A stretch of DNA of 64,000 bases, from assembly GCF_900107015.1 (NCBI RefSeq), contig NZ_FNOI01000002.1, positions 62,001 through 126,000 on the forward strand, written 5' to 3'. Positions within the stretch are counted from its first letter, which is position 1; each line of letters opens with the position of its first letter. The position numbers and the translations under genes are program-made. Source of the stretch: Litoreibacter albidus. Lineage in GTDB: Bacteria > Pseudomonadota > Alphaproteobacteria > Rhodobacterales > Rhodobacteraceae. The notes below the pieces were generated by a model. The model was not told where the DNA came from. It ran no database searches and saw only the letters and a list, made by a program, of their open reading frames with translations. This document shows, piece after piece, positions 26,812 to 35,820 of the stretch.

Positions 26812-28419
26812 TTATTCCGCAGCCACGCCGACGGGGGCCGTCACTTTGACGCCTCCGCGGATGGTCATCCACATATTCCAAACCATGATCAAACCGCCTG
26901 CGAGGTACAAAACACCACCCAGCCCGCGCACCACGTTCATCGGGAACTTAGCGGACACAGTGTCTGCGAAGCTGTTCACCAAGAAGCCTTGGGCGTCGAC
27001 TTCACGCCACATCAAGCCTTCCATGATGCCGCTCACCCACATCGACGACGCGTAGAGCACGATGCCAATCGTCGCCAACCAGAAGTGTGTGTTGATAGCA
27101 GATACCGAATACATCTTCTCACGCCCCCAAAGCTTAGGTGTCAGGAAGTAAAGCGCCGCGAACGTAATCATGCCGTTCCATCCAAGCGCACCGGAGTGCA
27201 CGTGACCAATGGTCCAATCCGTGTAGTGCGACAGCGAGTTCACAGCACGGATCGACATCATCGGGCCCTCGAAAGTGGACATGCCGTAGAAGGCAAGCGA
27301 GGCCACCATCAAACGGATGATCGGGTCGGTGCGCAACTTGTCCCACGCGCCTTGCAGCGTCATCAGGCCGTTGATCATACCACCCCACGACGGCATCCAC
27401 AGCACGATGGAGAACACCATACCCAGCGTCGATGCCCAGTCAGGCAGCGCGGTGTAGTGCAAGTGGTGTGGTCCCGCCCAAATGTACAAGAAGATCAGCG
27501 CCCAGAAGTGGATGATCGACAGCTTGTAGGAATACACCGGACGACCCGCCTGCTTCGGCACGAAGTAGTACATCATGCCAAGGAAGCCCGCCGTCAGGAA
27601 GAAGCCCACCGCGTTGTGGCCGTACCACCATTGCGTCATGGCGTCTTGCACACCAGAGAACACCTGTACCGATTTGGACCCCCAGATAGAGACCGGAATA
27701 GACAGGTTGTTGACCAAGTGCAGCATCGCGATGGTCACAATGAAAGACAGGAAGAACCAGTTGGCCACATAAATGTGGCGCTCCTTACGGGTCAGGATCG
27801 TACCGAGGAACACGGCGAGATAGGCAACCCATACAATGGTAAGCCAGATATCGACGTACCACTCAGGCTCTGCGTATTCTTTCGACTGCGTGGCGCCCAA
27901 CAGGTACCCCGTAGCAGCAAGCACGATAAACAGGTTGTAGCCCCAGAAAACGAACCACGCGAGGTTGCCGCCCCACAGGCGCTGCGCGGATGTGCGCTGA
28001 ACGATGTAGAACGACGTCGCGATCAGGCCGTTACCGCCGAACGCAAAAATCACGGCGGAGGTATGGAGTGGGCGAAGCCGGCCGAAGTTGCCGAATGGCT
28101 GGGCCCAATCAAAGTTCAGAACGGGAAATGCGAGTTGGAATGCAATGAACGTGCCAACCAGAAAGCCAACAACACCCCAAAGCGCCGTCGCGATCACGCC
28201 GTAGCGCACTGGCCCGTCCATGTAGTCAGCCGCCGCGTCAGCTGAGACTGCCACGACTGGCTCATCCGTTTGCCGAAGCACGCGGATAAACATGAAGATG
28301 CCCACCGCGAGAATCAAAAGCGCATGAACTTGGTAAGCCAAGTCGTGCGCCCAATTGGCTGCAAGGGCAGCAAACAAAATGACGCCCCCCAGCAGTATCA
28401 GCTTTATATAGTTAAGCAT
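26812..28419 (-). CDS. ccoN: cbb3-type cytochrome c oxidase subunit I
   Basis: Catalytic haem-copper subunit (535 residues, about twelve helices) that reduces O2 to water with high affinity and pumps protons. Histidine ligands are visible in [26 protein letters not shown] (also the Cu-B His-Tyr region), [14 protein letters not shown] and [18 protein letters not shown] long open frame exists on the opposite strand but is only a shadow of this gene. An FNR-type box 94 bases upstream and a leader hairpin suggest oxygen-responsive expression. Confidence 0.98.
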   Translation of the reverse strand: MLNYIKLILLGGVILFAALAANWAHDLAYQVHALLILAVGIFMFIRVLRQTDEPVVAVSADAAADYMDGPVRYGVIATALWGVVGFLVGTFIAFQLAFPVLNFDWAQPFGNFGRLRPLHTSAVIFAFGGNGLIATSFYIVQRTSAQRLWGGNLAWFVFWGYNLFIVLAATGYLLGATQSKEYAEPEWYVDIWLTIVWVAYLAVFLGTILTRKERHIYVANWFFLSFIVTIAMLHLVNNLSIPVSIWGSKSVQVFSGVQDAMTQWWYGHNAVGFFLTAGFLGMMYYFVPKQAGRPVYSYKLSIIHFWALIFLYIWAGPHHLHYTALPDWASTLGMVFSIVLWMPSWGGMINGLMTLQGAWDKLRTDPIIRLMVASLAFYGMSTFEGPMMSIRAVNSLSHYTDWTIGHVHSGALGWNGMITFAALYFLTPKLWGREKMYSVSAINTHFWLATIGIVLYASSMWVSGIMEGLMWREVDAQGFLVNSFADTVSAKFPMNVVRGLGGVLYLAGGLIMVWNMWMTIRGGVKVTAPVGVAAE

Positions 28420-28463
28420 TTTTCACCCGTTCCGTTCGTTCCTGACCGTCTGCAAAGAGAGTT

Positions 28464-28488
28464 CTCCCTGCCTCGGCATGGCAGGGAG
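28464..28488 (-). repeat. perfect hairpin in the ccoN upstream region
   Basis: ctccctgcc (28464-28472) and ggcagggag (28480-28488) form a 9-bp stem with a 7-base loop, between the FNR box and ccoN. If the box is centred near -41.5, the transcription start would fall inside this repeat, so it may be an operator or a 5' hairpin. Confidence 0.5.
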
Positions 28489-28512
28489 TGCCGAATTCCG
28501 CGAGGCAGAACC

Positions 28513-28526
28513 TTGATATATGTCAA
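28513..28526 (-). promoter_or_regulatory. FNR-type box upstream of ccoNOQP
   Basis: TTGAT-ATAT-GTCAA on the plus strand, which reads TTGAC-ATAT-ATCAA on the minus strand, matches the FNR consensus at 9 of 10 half-site positions. The box ends 94 bases before the ccoN ATG. Known ccoNOQP operons of the group are activated by FnrL at such sites. Confidence 0.85.
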
Positions 28527-28635
28527 AAGCCCCCCAACGGCGGCCACCTTTGAGGGTTTTATTATAGCTTAGAGGGTTTTGAATTGCGCCACGCAGCACG
28601 TGCGAAAACGAAAATGTCGCAGGTCGCTGGGCTGA

Positions 28636-29364
28636 TCAGGGCAGCGTTGCCCCGTCGCTGTCGTCGCCCGCCTCATCCAGCAAACGGTTCAAGTCGGGAA
28701 TCGTCACTTTGCGTGTGCCTTCCAGCACCAAGACGCCATCCCGCTTCAGCGCGGCCATCTGACGGCTAACCGTCTCAATCGTCAGGCCCAGATAGTCCGA
28801 CATAGCATCGCGGGTCAGCGGCAGGCTCATCTGAAGGCTCTCACCCTCCTGCGTGCCCAAACGCCGCGCACAAATAAGCAGGAAGCTCGCGATTTTTTCG
28901 CGCGCGGTTTTCCGGCCAAGCAGCAACATCCACTCACGGGTGGCGTCCAACTCGTCAAGAACGATCTCCACCAAGCGTTCCTGAACGTGCGGCGTGGAGC
29001 TCGTGACTTTTTCAAACGCCCGCTTGTGAAAGTGACACAACGTCAACTCCGAGACAGCCGTGACGTCAAACGACGCGATATCACGTCCCGGCCGTCCGAT
29101 AAAATCTGACGGCAACAACATGCCTACCATTTGCATGCGTCCGTCAGCCATTGACCGCGACAGAGTTGCAACTCCACTCACCACAGACGCGACAAACGTC
29201 ATCGGATCGCCCATCAAAACAACAGACGCACCCGGAGAATAAGTCTTGTAATACTTGATCTTACCTAGCTCATCCAATTCCTCACCCGTGCACCGAGAGC
29301 AGATAGCTCTGGGGCGGATCGGGCAGTTGGAACAAGTCTGGGTGGTGCTGTCGATCTTTATCAT
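28636..29364 (-). CDS. fnrL: Crp/Fnr-family oxygen-sensing regulator FnrL
   Basis: A 242-residue global regulator of microaerobic and anaerobic genes. Iron-sulfur cysteines cluster at the N-terminus (C11, C14, C22, C25 in CSNCPIRPRAICSRC), with another in LTLCHFHKRAF at the place of the central cluster ligand of FNR. The helix-turn-helix recognition segment TIETVSRQMAALKRDG has the E-x-x-S-R that reads TTGAT half-sites. A perfect box 21 bases upstream of its own start suggests autoregulation. It is divergent from hemN and lies just upstream of ccoNOQP on the same strand. Confidence 0.95.
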   Translation of the reverse strand: MIKIDSTTQTCSNCPIRPRAICSRCTGEELDELGKIKYYKTYSPGASVVLMGDPMTFVASVVSGVATLSRSMADGRMQMVGMLLPSDFIGRPGRDIASFDVTAVSELTLCHFHKRAFEKVTSSTPHVQERLVEIVLDELDATREWMLLLGRKTAREKIASFLLICARRLGTQEGESLQMSLPLTRDAMSDYLGLTIETVSRQMAALKRDGVLVLEGTRKVTIPDLNRLLDEAGDDSDGATLP

Positions 29365-29384
29365 ACCCCTGTGTGATGGAGAAA

Positions 29385-29398
29385 TTGATTAGGATCAA
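29385..29398. promoter_or_regulatory. perfect FNR box between fnrL and hemN
   Basis: TTGAT-TAGG-ATCAA is a perfect match to the FNR consensus. It is 21 bases from the fnrL start and 36 bases from the hemN start. Its closeness to fnrL would fit autorepression, while hemN on the other side could be controlled by the same site. Confidence 0.88.
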
Positions 29399-29433
29399 GG
29401 TTTGCCGTGCGTCATTGGATCAATAAAGCCAGC

Positions 29434-30783
29434 ATGACACAGCATGAAACCCTTCGCCGCTACGGCCTTTTCACCTCCCGCGCGCCACGGTACACAAGCT
29501 ACCCGACTGCGCCCCATTTCAACAATGAGACTGGGCCGGAAACGATGGCCGGCTGGCTGGAGCAGGTGCCCGAGCAGTCCAAGGTATCGTTGTATATCCA
29601 CATCCCGTTTTGTCGCAGGTTGTGCTGGTTTTGCGCTTGCCGCACCCAAGGGACGCAGACCGACGCGCCACTGCGCGGCTATCTCGACATGCTCAAGGCA
29701 GAACTGGCGATGGTGGCGAACAGCCTGCCCGCAGGCGTACAACTAAGCCGTCTGCACTGGGGCGGCGGCACACCAACGATTTTGCCACCCGCCATGATCA
29801 CAGAGTTGGCCGAGGCGATTGATCGGCACTTCCCCCTGTCCAGTGGCTCCGAATTTTCCGTGGAGGTCGACCCGACCATGGTCGACGCCGAGAAAGTCGC
29901 CGCCTTGGGTGCTGCTGGCCTGACCCGCGTTAGCCTTGGCATTCAGGACTTCGACCCGCAGGTGCAATCCGCCATTGGCCGCATCCAAAGCTTCGAGGAC
30001 ACCAAGTGGGCCGCCGAAGCCTTGCGCGACGCAGGCGCGAAGAACCTGAACCTAGACATCCTGTATGGTCTCCCATTCCAGACTGCCGACAGCCTTACGG
30101 ATACCGTTAACAAAACGCTGGAGCTGTCACCTGACAGGTTGGCTTTGTACGGCTACGCGCATGTCCCATGGGCCGCAAAACGACAAGTTCTCATCCCGGA
30201 GGACCATTTACCTGACGGCCCAACGCGCTACGCGTTGTTCCATATGGCGTCGCAGTTGTTCGGCGCAGCTGGCTACGATGCAGTCGGCATCGACCATTTC
30301 GCACGGGCGGGCGATGGCCTGCTGAATGCTTCGCTGAACGGGACTTTGCGGCGCAACTTCCAAGGCTATACCGACGATCAGGCGGACGTGCTCATCGGCA
30401 TTGGCGCATCGTCCATCTCGCGCTTCCCAGCCGGATACGCACAAAACGCCCCCGGCACTGGCGAATATGCGACGGCCATCGCGTCAGGTAAGCTCGCCAC
30501 CAAACGCGGTCACACCATGACACAGGACGACGTATTGCGTGCGCAGATCATCGAAGACCTGATGTGCCGCTTCGCGATTGATTTCGGGAATGTCGCCAAG
30601 CGCACGGGTGCCGCACAAGCTGACGTCAAAGCGATTGCCACGGACCTTCAGCGAAAATACGCAGATGTCTGCTCCATCAGTGCGGACGGGCTGACCCTGA
30701 GCGAGCCAGCGCTATCGCGCCTGATGGCCATGGACGTCGACGGCTACATGACCAATTCCAACAGGCATTCGCTGGCCATTTAA
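29434..30783 (+). CDS. hemN: oxygen-independent coproporphyrinogen III dehydrogenase
   Basis: Radical-SAM enzyme of anaerobic haem synthesis that decarboxylates coproporphyrinogen III to protoporphyrinogen IX. The [4Fe-4S] motif CRRLCWFC (C60, C64, C67, numbered from the chosen start) follows VSLYIHIPF. Other family segments are LHWGGGTPTIL, RVSLGIQDFDPQVQ, NLDILYGLPFQT and YGYAHVPWAAKRQ. The ATG at 29434 gives 449 residues; a GTG at 29407 would add nine. C-terminal HemN domain is present. Its stop abuts the AsnC-type gene tail to tail. Confidence 0.96.
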   Translation: MTQHETLRRYGLFTSRAPRYTSYPTAPHFNNETGPETMAGWLEQVPEQSKVSLYIHIPFCRRLCWFCACRTQGTQTDAPLRGYLDMLKAELAMVANSLPAGVQLSRLHWGGGTPTILPPAMITELAEAIDRHFPLSSGSEFSVEVDPTMVDAEKVAALGAAGLTRVSLGIQDFDPQVQSAIGRIQSFEDTKWAAEALRDAGAKNLNLDILYGLPFQTADSLTDTVNKTLELSPDRLALYGYAHVPWAAKRQVLIPEDHLPDGPTRYALFHMASQLFGAAGYDAVGIDHFARAGDGLLNASLNGTLRRNFQGYTDDQADVLIGIGASSISRFPAGYAQNAPGTGEYATAIASGKLATKRGHTMTQDDVLRAQIIEDLMCRFAIDFGNVAKRTGAAQADVKAIATDLQRKYADVCSISADGLTLSEPALSRLMAMDVDGYMTNSNRHSLAI

Positions 30784-31020
30784 TCAGAAGGCTTTGAACG
30801 TTAAGGTCGTCAGAGTGCGTTCGATGCCGGAAATGCTCAACAGGTTGTCATTGATGAATTTTCCGACGTCGTCGCCCTCTGGCACGTAGATTTTCAACAG
30901 CAAATCAAAAGCCCCCGAGGTTGAATAAAGCTCGGAGTGGAATTCGCGCATGACGATTTCCTCTGCGACTTTGTACCCGTGCCCCGGCTTGCATCTGATT
31001 TGGACAAACACACAATTCAT
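30784..31020 (-). CDS. stand-alone Lrp/AsnC ligand-binding (RAM) domain protein
   Basis: A 78-residue protein, MNCVFVQIRCKPGHGYKVAE onward, that corresponds only to the C-terminal RAM/SMLD ligand-binding domain of Lrp/AsnC regulators; no helix-turn-helix precedes it. The ATG at 31020 has an agggagaa ribosome binding site; longer open frame upstream contains no DNA-binding domain. Such proteins may bind amino acids or pair with full-length Lrp proteins; the role here is unknown. Convergent with hemN. Confidence 0.85.
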   Translation of the reverse strand: MNCVFVQIRCKPGHGYKVAEEIVMREFHSELYSTSGAFDLLLKIYVPEGDDVGKFINDNLLSISGIERTLTTLTFKAF

Positions 31021-31154
31021 CTTCTTCTCCCTGACTGCATTTGGCGGCACCCTGCCATGCCGCCGCACCCGTGGAAAGTCCCGTGCGACGTCGCTGGATT
31101 TCACCCCACCTCTATGGCAATAATGACGTCAGAACAGGCAACGGGAAGTATACA

Positions 31155-32261
31155 ATGAAAAAGGCGCTTATTACTGGCGTAACCGGTCAAGACGGCTCCT
31201 ATCTCGCAGAGCTGCTGCTTGAGAAGGGTTACGAAGTTCATGGCATTAAGCGCAGGGCCTCGTCGTTCAACACCCAGCGTATCGATCATATCTACGAAGA
31301 CCCCCACATGGATAATACGCGCTTCATGCTTCATTACGGGGATCTGACGGACAGCTCCAACCTGACGCGGATCATCGCTGAGGTGAAGCCGGATGAGGTC
31401 TACAACCTTGGGGCCCAGTCACATGTGGCTGTCAGCTTTGAGTCCCCCGAGTACACAGCCGACGTTGACGCCATGGGCACGCTGCGGTTGCTGGAAGCCA
31501 TTCGCTTCCTTGGCCTAGAGAAGAAAACTCGCTTCTATCAAGCCTCTACCTCGGAGTTATACGGGCTGGTGCAAGAAACCCCGCAGACGGAAACAACCCC
31601 TTTCCACCCGCGCAGCCCATATGCGGTGGCGAAAATGTATGCCTATTGGATCGCAGTAAACTACCGCGAGGCCTATGGCATGTACGCCTGTAACGGCATC
31701 CTCTTTAACCACGAAAGCCCGCGGCGCGGGGAAACATTCGTGACCCGAAAAATCACCCGTGGGCTTGCGAACATCGCCCAAGGTCTTGAGGCATGCCTCT
31801 ACATGGGCAACATCGACGCCCTGCGGGACTGGGGCCACGCCAAAGACTACGTGCGCATGCAGTGGATGATGCTGCAGCAAGACACGCCCGACGATTTCGT
31901 AATCGCGACTGGCAAACAGTATTCGGTGCGCCAGTTCATCATTTGGTCCGCCGAACAACTGGGAGTGACGCTGCGCTTTGAAGGCGAGGGCGTGGACGAG
32001 ATTGCCATCGTCGACAGTGTCGCGGGCGACAAAGCCCCTAGCATGAAAGTTGGCGATGTCATCCTGCGGATCGACCCGCGCTACTTCCGGCCTGCCGAAG
32101 TGGAAACGCTTCTGGGTGATCCCGCCAAAGCCAAGCGTGAACTGGGCTGGACCCCTGAGATTACAACGCAGGAGATGTGCGCAGAAATGGTGGAAGAGGA
32201 CTTGAAGGCCGCACGAAAGATGGTTGCCATTCAGGCTCATGAAAACGGGCAGAAAGCCTAG
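31155..32261 (+). CDS. gmd: GDP-mannose 4,6-dehydratase
   Basis: Converts GDP-mannose to GDP-4-keto-6-deoxy-D-mannose, the branch point to GDP-fucose, GDP-rhamnose, GDP-perosamine and GDP-colitose. The 368-residue extended SDR starts [20 protein letters not shown]. It shows the NADP motif, [15 protein letters not shown], the active-site STSELYG and [12 protein letters not shown] (YxxxK), and [20 protein letters not shown]. The ATG at 31155 is used rather than the upstream open frame. Its TAG stop shares one base with the GTG start of the next gene, the first of three tight junctions in this operon. Confidence 0.97.
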   Translation: MKKALITGVTGQDGSYLAELLLEKGYEVHGIKRRASSFNTQRIDHIYEDPHMDNTRFMLHYGDLTDSSNLTRIIAEVKPDEVYNLGAQSHVAVSFESPEYTADVDAMGTLRLLEAIRFLGLEKKTRFYQASTSELYGLVQETPQTETTPFHPRSPYAVAKMYAYWIAVNYREAYGMYACNGILFNHESPRRGETFVTRKITRGLANIAQGLEACLYMGNIDALRDWGHAKDYVRMQWMMLQQDTPDDFVIATGKQYSVRQFIIWSAEQLGVTLRFEGEGVDEIAIVDSVAGDKAPSMKVGDVILRIDPRYFRPAEVETLLGDPAKAKRELGWTPEITTQEMCAEMVEEDLKAARKMVAIQAHENGQKA

Positions 32262-33196
32262 TGAAACCGTTATCAGAGAAGCGCATATTGCTGACGGGCG
32301 GCGGCGGCATGGTGGGCCGAAACCTGTTGAACGCAGCCACAGGTCTGAACATCGACCATCCCAGCAGCAAGGAATTGGACCTTACGGAGGCCGCCACCGT
32401 GGCCGACTACATCCGAGATACCAAGCCGGATCTGGTAATCCATGCTGCGGGTAAAGTCGGCGGCATTCAGGCCAATATGGCCGATCCAGTGGCGTTTCTT
32501 GATCAGAATTTGGCGATCGGCCGCAATCTGATCATGGGCGCCTTCAACGCAGGAGTCCCCGAATTCCTCAACCTAGGCTCGACCTGCATCTATCCGCGTG
32601 CGGCTGAAAACCCGCTGCGGGAAGAAATGGTGCTCACGGGGGAGTTGGAGCCTACCAACGAAGGCTACGCCATTGCCAAAATTGCGGCGCTCCGTCTGTG
32701 CCAGTACATCCGTCGACAGCGCGCGGACCTGCAGTACAAGACATTGATCCCGTGCAACCTATACGGTCCGCATGACAACTTTCACCCGCAAAAATCCCAT
32801 CTACTTCCCGCGATCATCCGCAAGGTTCACGACGCCAAGCTAAGCGGAGAGACAAAGGTAGAAATTTGGGGGGACGGTACAGCGCGGCGCGAGTTTATGT
32901 ACGCGGGCGATCTGGCAGACGCGATTTTACGCGCGGCTCACGACATGGAACCGCTGCCTGATCTGATGAACACTGGCATCGGGCATGACCATTCGATCAA
33001 TGACTACTACCAAACCGTCGCTGACGTCCTTGGATGGGAGGGCGAGTTCACTCACGACTTGTCCAAGCCCGTTGGCATGAAGCAAAAGCTCTGTGCGACG
33101 GACAAAGCGGACGCGTGGGGGTGGCAGGCTAGTACATCGCTGGCCGACGGCATTGGCAAAACATACAACTTCTTTCTGGAGAACCACGTCTCATGA
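32261..33196 (+). CDS. colC: GDP-L-colitose synthase (ColC-like; GDP-fucose synthase family)
   Basis: A 311-residue SDR epimerase/reductase. NADP motif LLTGGGGMVGRNLL, HAAGKVGGIQANM, active-site LGSTCIYPR and YAIAKIA mark the GDP-fucose synthase family. Several segments resemble ColC as I remember it more than Fcl: RREFMYAGDLAD, YKTLIPCNLYGPHDNF, SINDYYQTVADV and HDLSKPVGMKQKL. ColC epimerises C5 and reduces C4 of the 3-deoxy intermediate made by ColD to give GDP-L-colitose. The neighbouring colD supports this over fucose synthesis. GTG start at 32261 overlaps the gmd stop; it overlaps colD by 4 bases. Confidence 0.8.
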   Translation: MKPLSEKRILLTGGGGMVGRNLLNAATGLNIDHPSSKELDLTEAATVADYIRDTKPDLVIHAAGKVGGIQANMADPVAFLDQNLAIGRNLIMGAFNAGVPEFLNLGSTCIYPRAAENPLREEMVLTGELEPTNEGYAIAKIAALRLCQYIRRQRADLQYKTLIPCNLYGPHDNFHPQKSHLLPAIIRKVHDAKLSGETKVEIWGDGTARREFMYAGDLADAILRAAHDMEPLPDLMNTGIGHDHSINDYYQTVADVLGWEGEFTHDLSKPVGMKQKLCATDKADAWGWQASTSLADGIGKTYNFFLENHVS

Positions 33197-34365
33197 CTTT
33201 CACCTACCCACTGGCGACGTCCTCTTGGGATCAAGACGAACAAGATGCCTTGCAACGGGTCATCACGTCCGACCGGTTCTCGATGGGCGCTGAGGTCGCG
33301 ACTTTCGAGACGCAGTTCGCGGCGCACTTCGGCGCCAGCTACGCGGTAATGGTCAACTCCGGATCATCCGCAAATCTGTTGATGGTCGCCGCGCTTTGCT
33401 TTTCCGAAAACCCTGATCTGAAGCTTAATGCGGGCGACGAGATCATCGTTCCAGCCGTATCATGGAGCACGACGTACTTCCCGTTGCAGCAATATGGTCT
33501 AAAGCTGAAATTCGTCGACATAGACGCCGACACGTTGAACTATGACCTCGACGCACTTGCCGAGGCGGTGACGGATAAAACCCGCGCATTGATGGTGGTT
33601 AACCTGCTCGGCAATCCCAACGACTTCGACCGGATCAACCAGATCATCGCCGGTCGTGGCATCGTGATGATCGAGGACAACTGCGAGTCTATGGGTGCCA
33701 CGTTGAACGGCAAACAGGCTGGCACGTTCGGGGTAATGGGCACCTATTCGTCGTTCTTCTCGCACCACATCTCCACGATGGAGGGTGGCTTGGTCGTGAC
33801 AGACGACGAGGCGCTTTACCACATTATGCTGTCGCTGCGCGCGCATGGATGGACACGGAACCTGCCGAAGGAAAACACCCTCACCGGCATCAAAAGCGAT
33901 GACCCGTTTGAAGAGTCGTTTAAGTTCGTACTGCCCGGCTATAATTTACGCCCGTTGGAAATGTCCGGCGCATTGGGCCAAGCCCAATTGCTGAAGCTTC
34001 CCGCATTGATCGCCGGACGCCGCGACAACGCGGCCCTGTTTCTAAGCAAGATGTCGGATCATCCCGTCTTTTCGATCCAGAAGGAAACCGGTAAAAGCAG
34101 CTGGTTCGGCTTTAGTCTTGTTGTTCGGGAAACCGCTGGCATCTCCCGCAAGCAAGCCATCGCAGCGTTGACCCACGCGGGCTTTGAATGCCGCCCCATC
34201 GTGACAGGAAACTTCGCCAAGAACGAGGTCTTGAAGTACTTCAACTACGAGGTTCATGGCGAACTGCGCAACGCGAACCACATTGACCAGTTCGGGCTTT
34301 TCATCGGCAACCATCACTACCCGATGCCTGATGCATTTGAGGCCCTCGCAGAGGTCAAATTCTGA
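33193..34365 (+). CDS. colD: GDP-4-keto-6-deoxy-D-mannose 3-dehydratase
   Basis: A 390-residue protein of the DegT/DnrJ/EryC1 aminotransferase fold in which the PLP-binding lysine is replaced by histidine: SSFFSHHISTMEGG has HH at 191-192. That substitution marks the sugar 3-dehydratases (ColD, and the CDP-sugar enzyme E1), which use PLP or PMP to remove the C3 hydroxyl rather than transaminate. ColD-like segments include PAVSWSTTYFPLQQYGL, EDNCESMGAT, RAHGWTRNLPKEN, ESFKFVLPGYNLRPLEMSGA and ECRPIVTGNF. With gmd and colC this defines a GDP-colitose route. A perosamine synthase is excluded by the missing lysine. Confidence 0.9.
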   Translation: MTFTYPLATSSWDQDEQDALQRVITSDRFSMGAEVATFETQFAAHFGASYAVMVNSGSSANLLMVAALCFSENPDLKLNAGDEIIVPAVSWSTTYFPLQQYGLKLKFVDIDADTLNYDLDALAEAVTDKTRALMVVNLLGNPNDFDRINQIIAGRGIVMIEDNCESMGATLNGKQAGTFGVMGTYSSFFSHHISTMEGGLVVTDDEALYHIMLSLRAHGWTRNLPKENTLTGIKSDDPFEESFKFVLPGYNLRPLEMSGALGQAQLLKLPALIAGRRDNAALFLSKMSDHPVFSIQKETGKSSWFGFSLVVRETAGISRKQAIAALTHAGFECRPIVTGNFAKNEVLKYFNYEVHGELRNANHIDQFGLFIGNHHYPMPDAFEALAEVKF

Positions 34366-35813
34366 TGCCAACTGAAGTGCACCCCCTATTGCTGTGCGGC
34401 GGCTCTGGCACACGGCTTTGGCCTTTGTCGCGCAAAAGCTATCCCAAACAGTTTGCGCAGCTTACAGGTGACAGAAGCCTGTTCCAGGCCTCGGCGCAGC
34501 GCTTGACTGGCGAGGGGTTCGCCGCCCCGATGATTGTCACGGGATCGGACTTTCGCTTTGTCGTGAAAGAACAATTAGCCGATGTGGGGCTTGCCCCCGC
34601 ATCCATCCTGATCGAACCGTTCGGGCGAAACACCGCCCCCGCAATTCTTGCGGGCGCATTGGCGTTGGAGGCCCAGTCATCTGGCGCGTTGATGCTGGTC
34701 GCACCATCTGATCACGTCGTCCCCGATGCGGCAGGGTTTCGCAAGGTTGTAGAAGCCGCTGTTCCCGCCGCGAATTCAGGGCAGTTAGTGACATTCGGCA
34801 TCCGCCCGGACCGCGCGGAAACCGGCTATGGCTGGCTGGAGCTCACATCCGCACCGTCAGACGATTTCGCGCCCGTGGCACAACCGCTCAAAGCTTTCGT
34901 CGAGAAACCAGATGCCGCGACAGCGCAGACCATGCTCGATGATGGCAACTACCTCTGGAACGCAGGCATATTCCTGTTTTCCACCACAACGCTCATCGAT
35001 GCTTTTGCGAAACACGCCCCCGACATGTTGGCTGGCGTGCGCGCCGCTGTAGCAGAGGCCCAAGACGATATTGGCTTCACGCGATTGGACGAAGTCGCGT
35101 GGGACGGCTTGGAGGGCGAGTCCATCGACTATGCCGTCATGGAGAAAGCCGACAACCTGAGCGTCATTCCGTATCGTGGTGCTTGGTCGGATTTGGGTGG
35201 CTGGGACGCCGTGTGGCGCGACTCCAACCCAGACGGTGACGGCGTTGTGACCAACGGCCCCGCCACCGCCATAGATTGCCGCAACACCTTGCTGCGTGCC
35301 GAAGACGGCGGGCAAGCGTTGATCGGCATCGGGTTGGACGATCTGATCGCCGTCGCAATGCCTGACGCGGTGCTCGTCGCGCACAAAGACCGCGCGCAAG
35401 ACGTCAAGCTGGCGGTGGCGACCCTGAAGCAGCAGGAAGCCCCACAAGCTGAAACCCTGCCACGCGACTACCGCCCATGGGGTTGGTTCGAGAGCCTTGG
35501 GACAGGAACGCGGTTTCAGGTCAAACGTATCGTGGTGAACCCAGGTGCCGCACTATCGTTGCAGAGCCATATGCACCGTGCGGAGCACTGGATCGTGGTT
35601 GAAGGCACTGCAAAAGTGACAATCAACGACGATGTGAAGCTGATTGAGGAGAACCAATCCGTCTACATCCCGCTTGGTGCTATCCACCGGATGGAGAACC
35701 CCGGTGATGTGCCGATGGTGTTGATCGAGGTGCAGACAGGCAGCTATCTGGGCGAGGATGATATCACGCGGTACGAGGACATCTATGCGCGCGGTCAAGG
35801 CGCCAAGGGTTGA
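34365..35813 (+). CDS. manC: mannose-1-phosphate guanylyltransferase / mannose-6-phosphate isomerase
   Basis: Makes GDP-mannose, the substrate of Gmd; type II enzymes also isomerise fructose 6-phosphate. The 482-residue protein has the nucleotidyltransferase signature LLCGGSGTRLWPLSRKSYPK at the N-terminus, FVEKPD, and a C-terminal cupin with RPWGWFESL, FQVKRIVVNPGAALSLQSH and HWIVVEGTAKVT. Its ATG overlaps the colD stop as TGATG. The phosphomannomutase (manB) needed before it is not in the window. Confidence 0.95.
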   Translation: MPTEVHPLLLCGGSGTRLWPLSRKSYPKQFAQLTGDRSLFQASAQRLTGEGFAAPMIVTGSDFRFVVKEQLADVGLAPASILIEPFGRNTAPAILAGALALEAQSSGALMLVAPSDHVVPDAAGFRKVVEAAVPAANSGQLVTFGIRPDRAETGYGWLELTSAPSDDFAPVAQPLKAFVEKPDAATAQTMLDDGNYLWNAGIFLFSTTTLIDAFAKHAPDMLAGVRAAVAEAQDDIGFTRLDEVAWDGLEGESIDYAVMEKADNLSVIPYRGAWSDLGGWDAVWRDSNPDGDGVVTNGPATAIDCRNTLLRAEDGGQALIGIGLDDLIAVAMPDAVLVAHKDRAQDVKLAVATLKQQEAPQAETLPRDYRPWGWFESLGTGTRFQVKRIVVNPGAALSLQSHMHRAEHWIVVEGTAKVTINDDVKLIEENQSVYIPLGAIHRMENPGDVPMVLIEVQTGSYLGEDDITRYEDIYARGQGAKG

Positions 35814-35820
35814 CTGCCCC

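Noticed and set aside
26740-28245. A 501-codon open frame opposite ccoN and ccoO
   Set aside because: It is rich in His, Arg and Gln without recognisable domain, and the minus-strand genes beneath it are unmistakable. It is a shadow of constrained codon use.
32261-33196. Plain GDP-L-fucose synthase
   Set aside because: Not excluded, but the adjacent ColD-type gene and ColC-like segments make colitose the better reading.
33193-34365. GDP-perosamine synthase or another PLP aminotransferase
   Set aside because: The catalytic lysine is replaced by histidine in SHHISTMEGG, which is incompatible with ordinary transamination and diagnostic of a 3-dehydratase.
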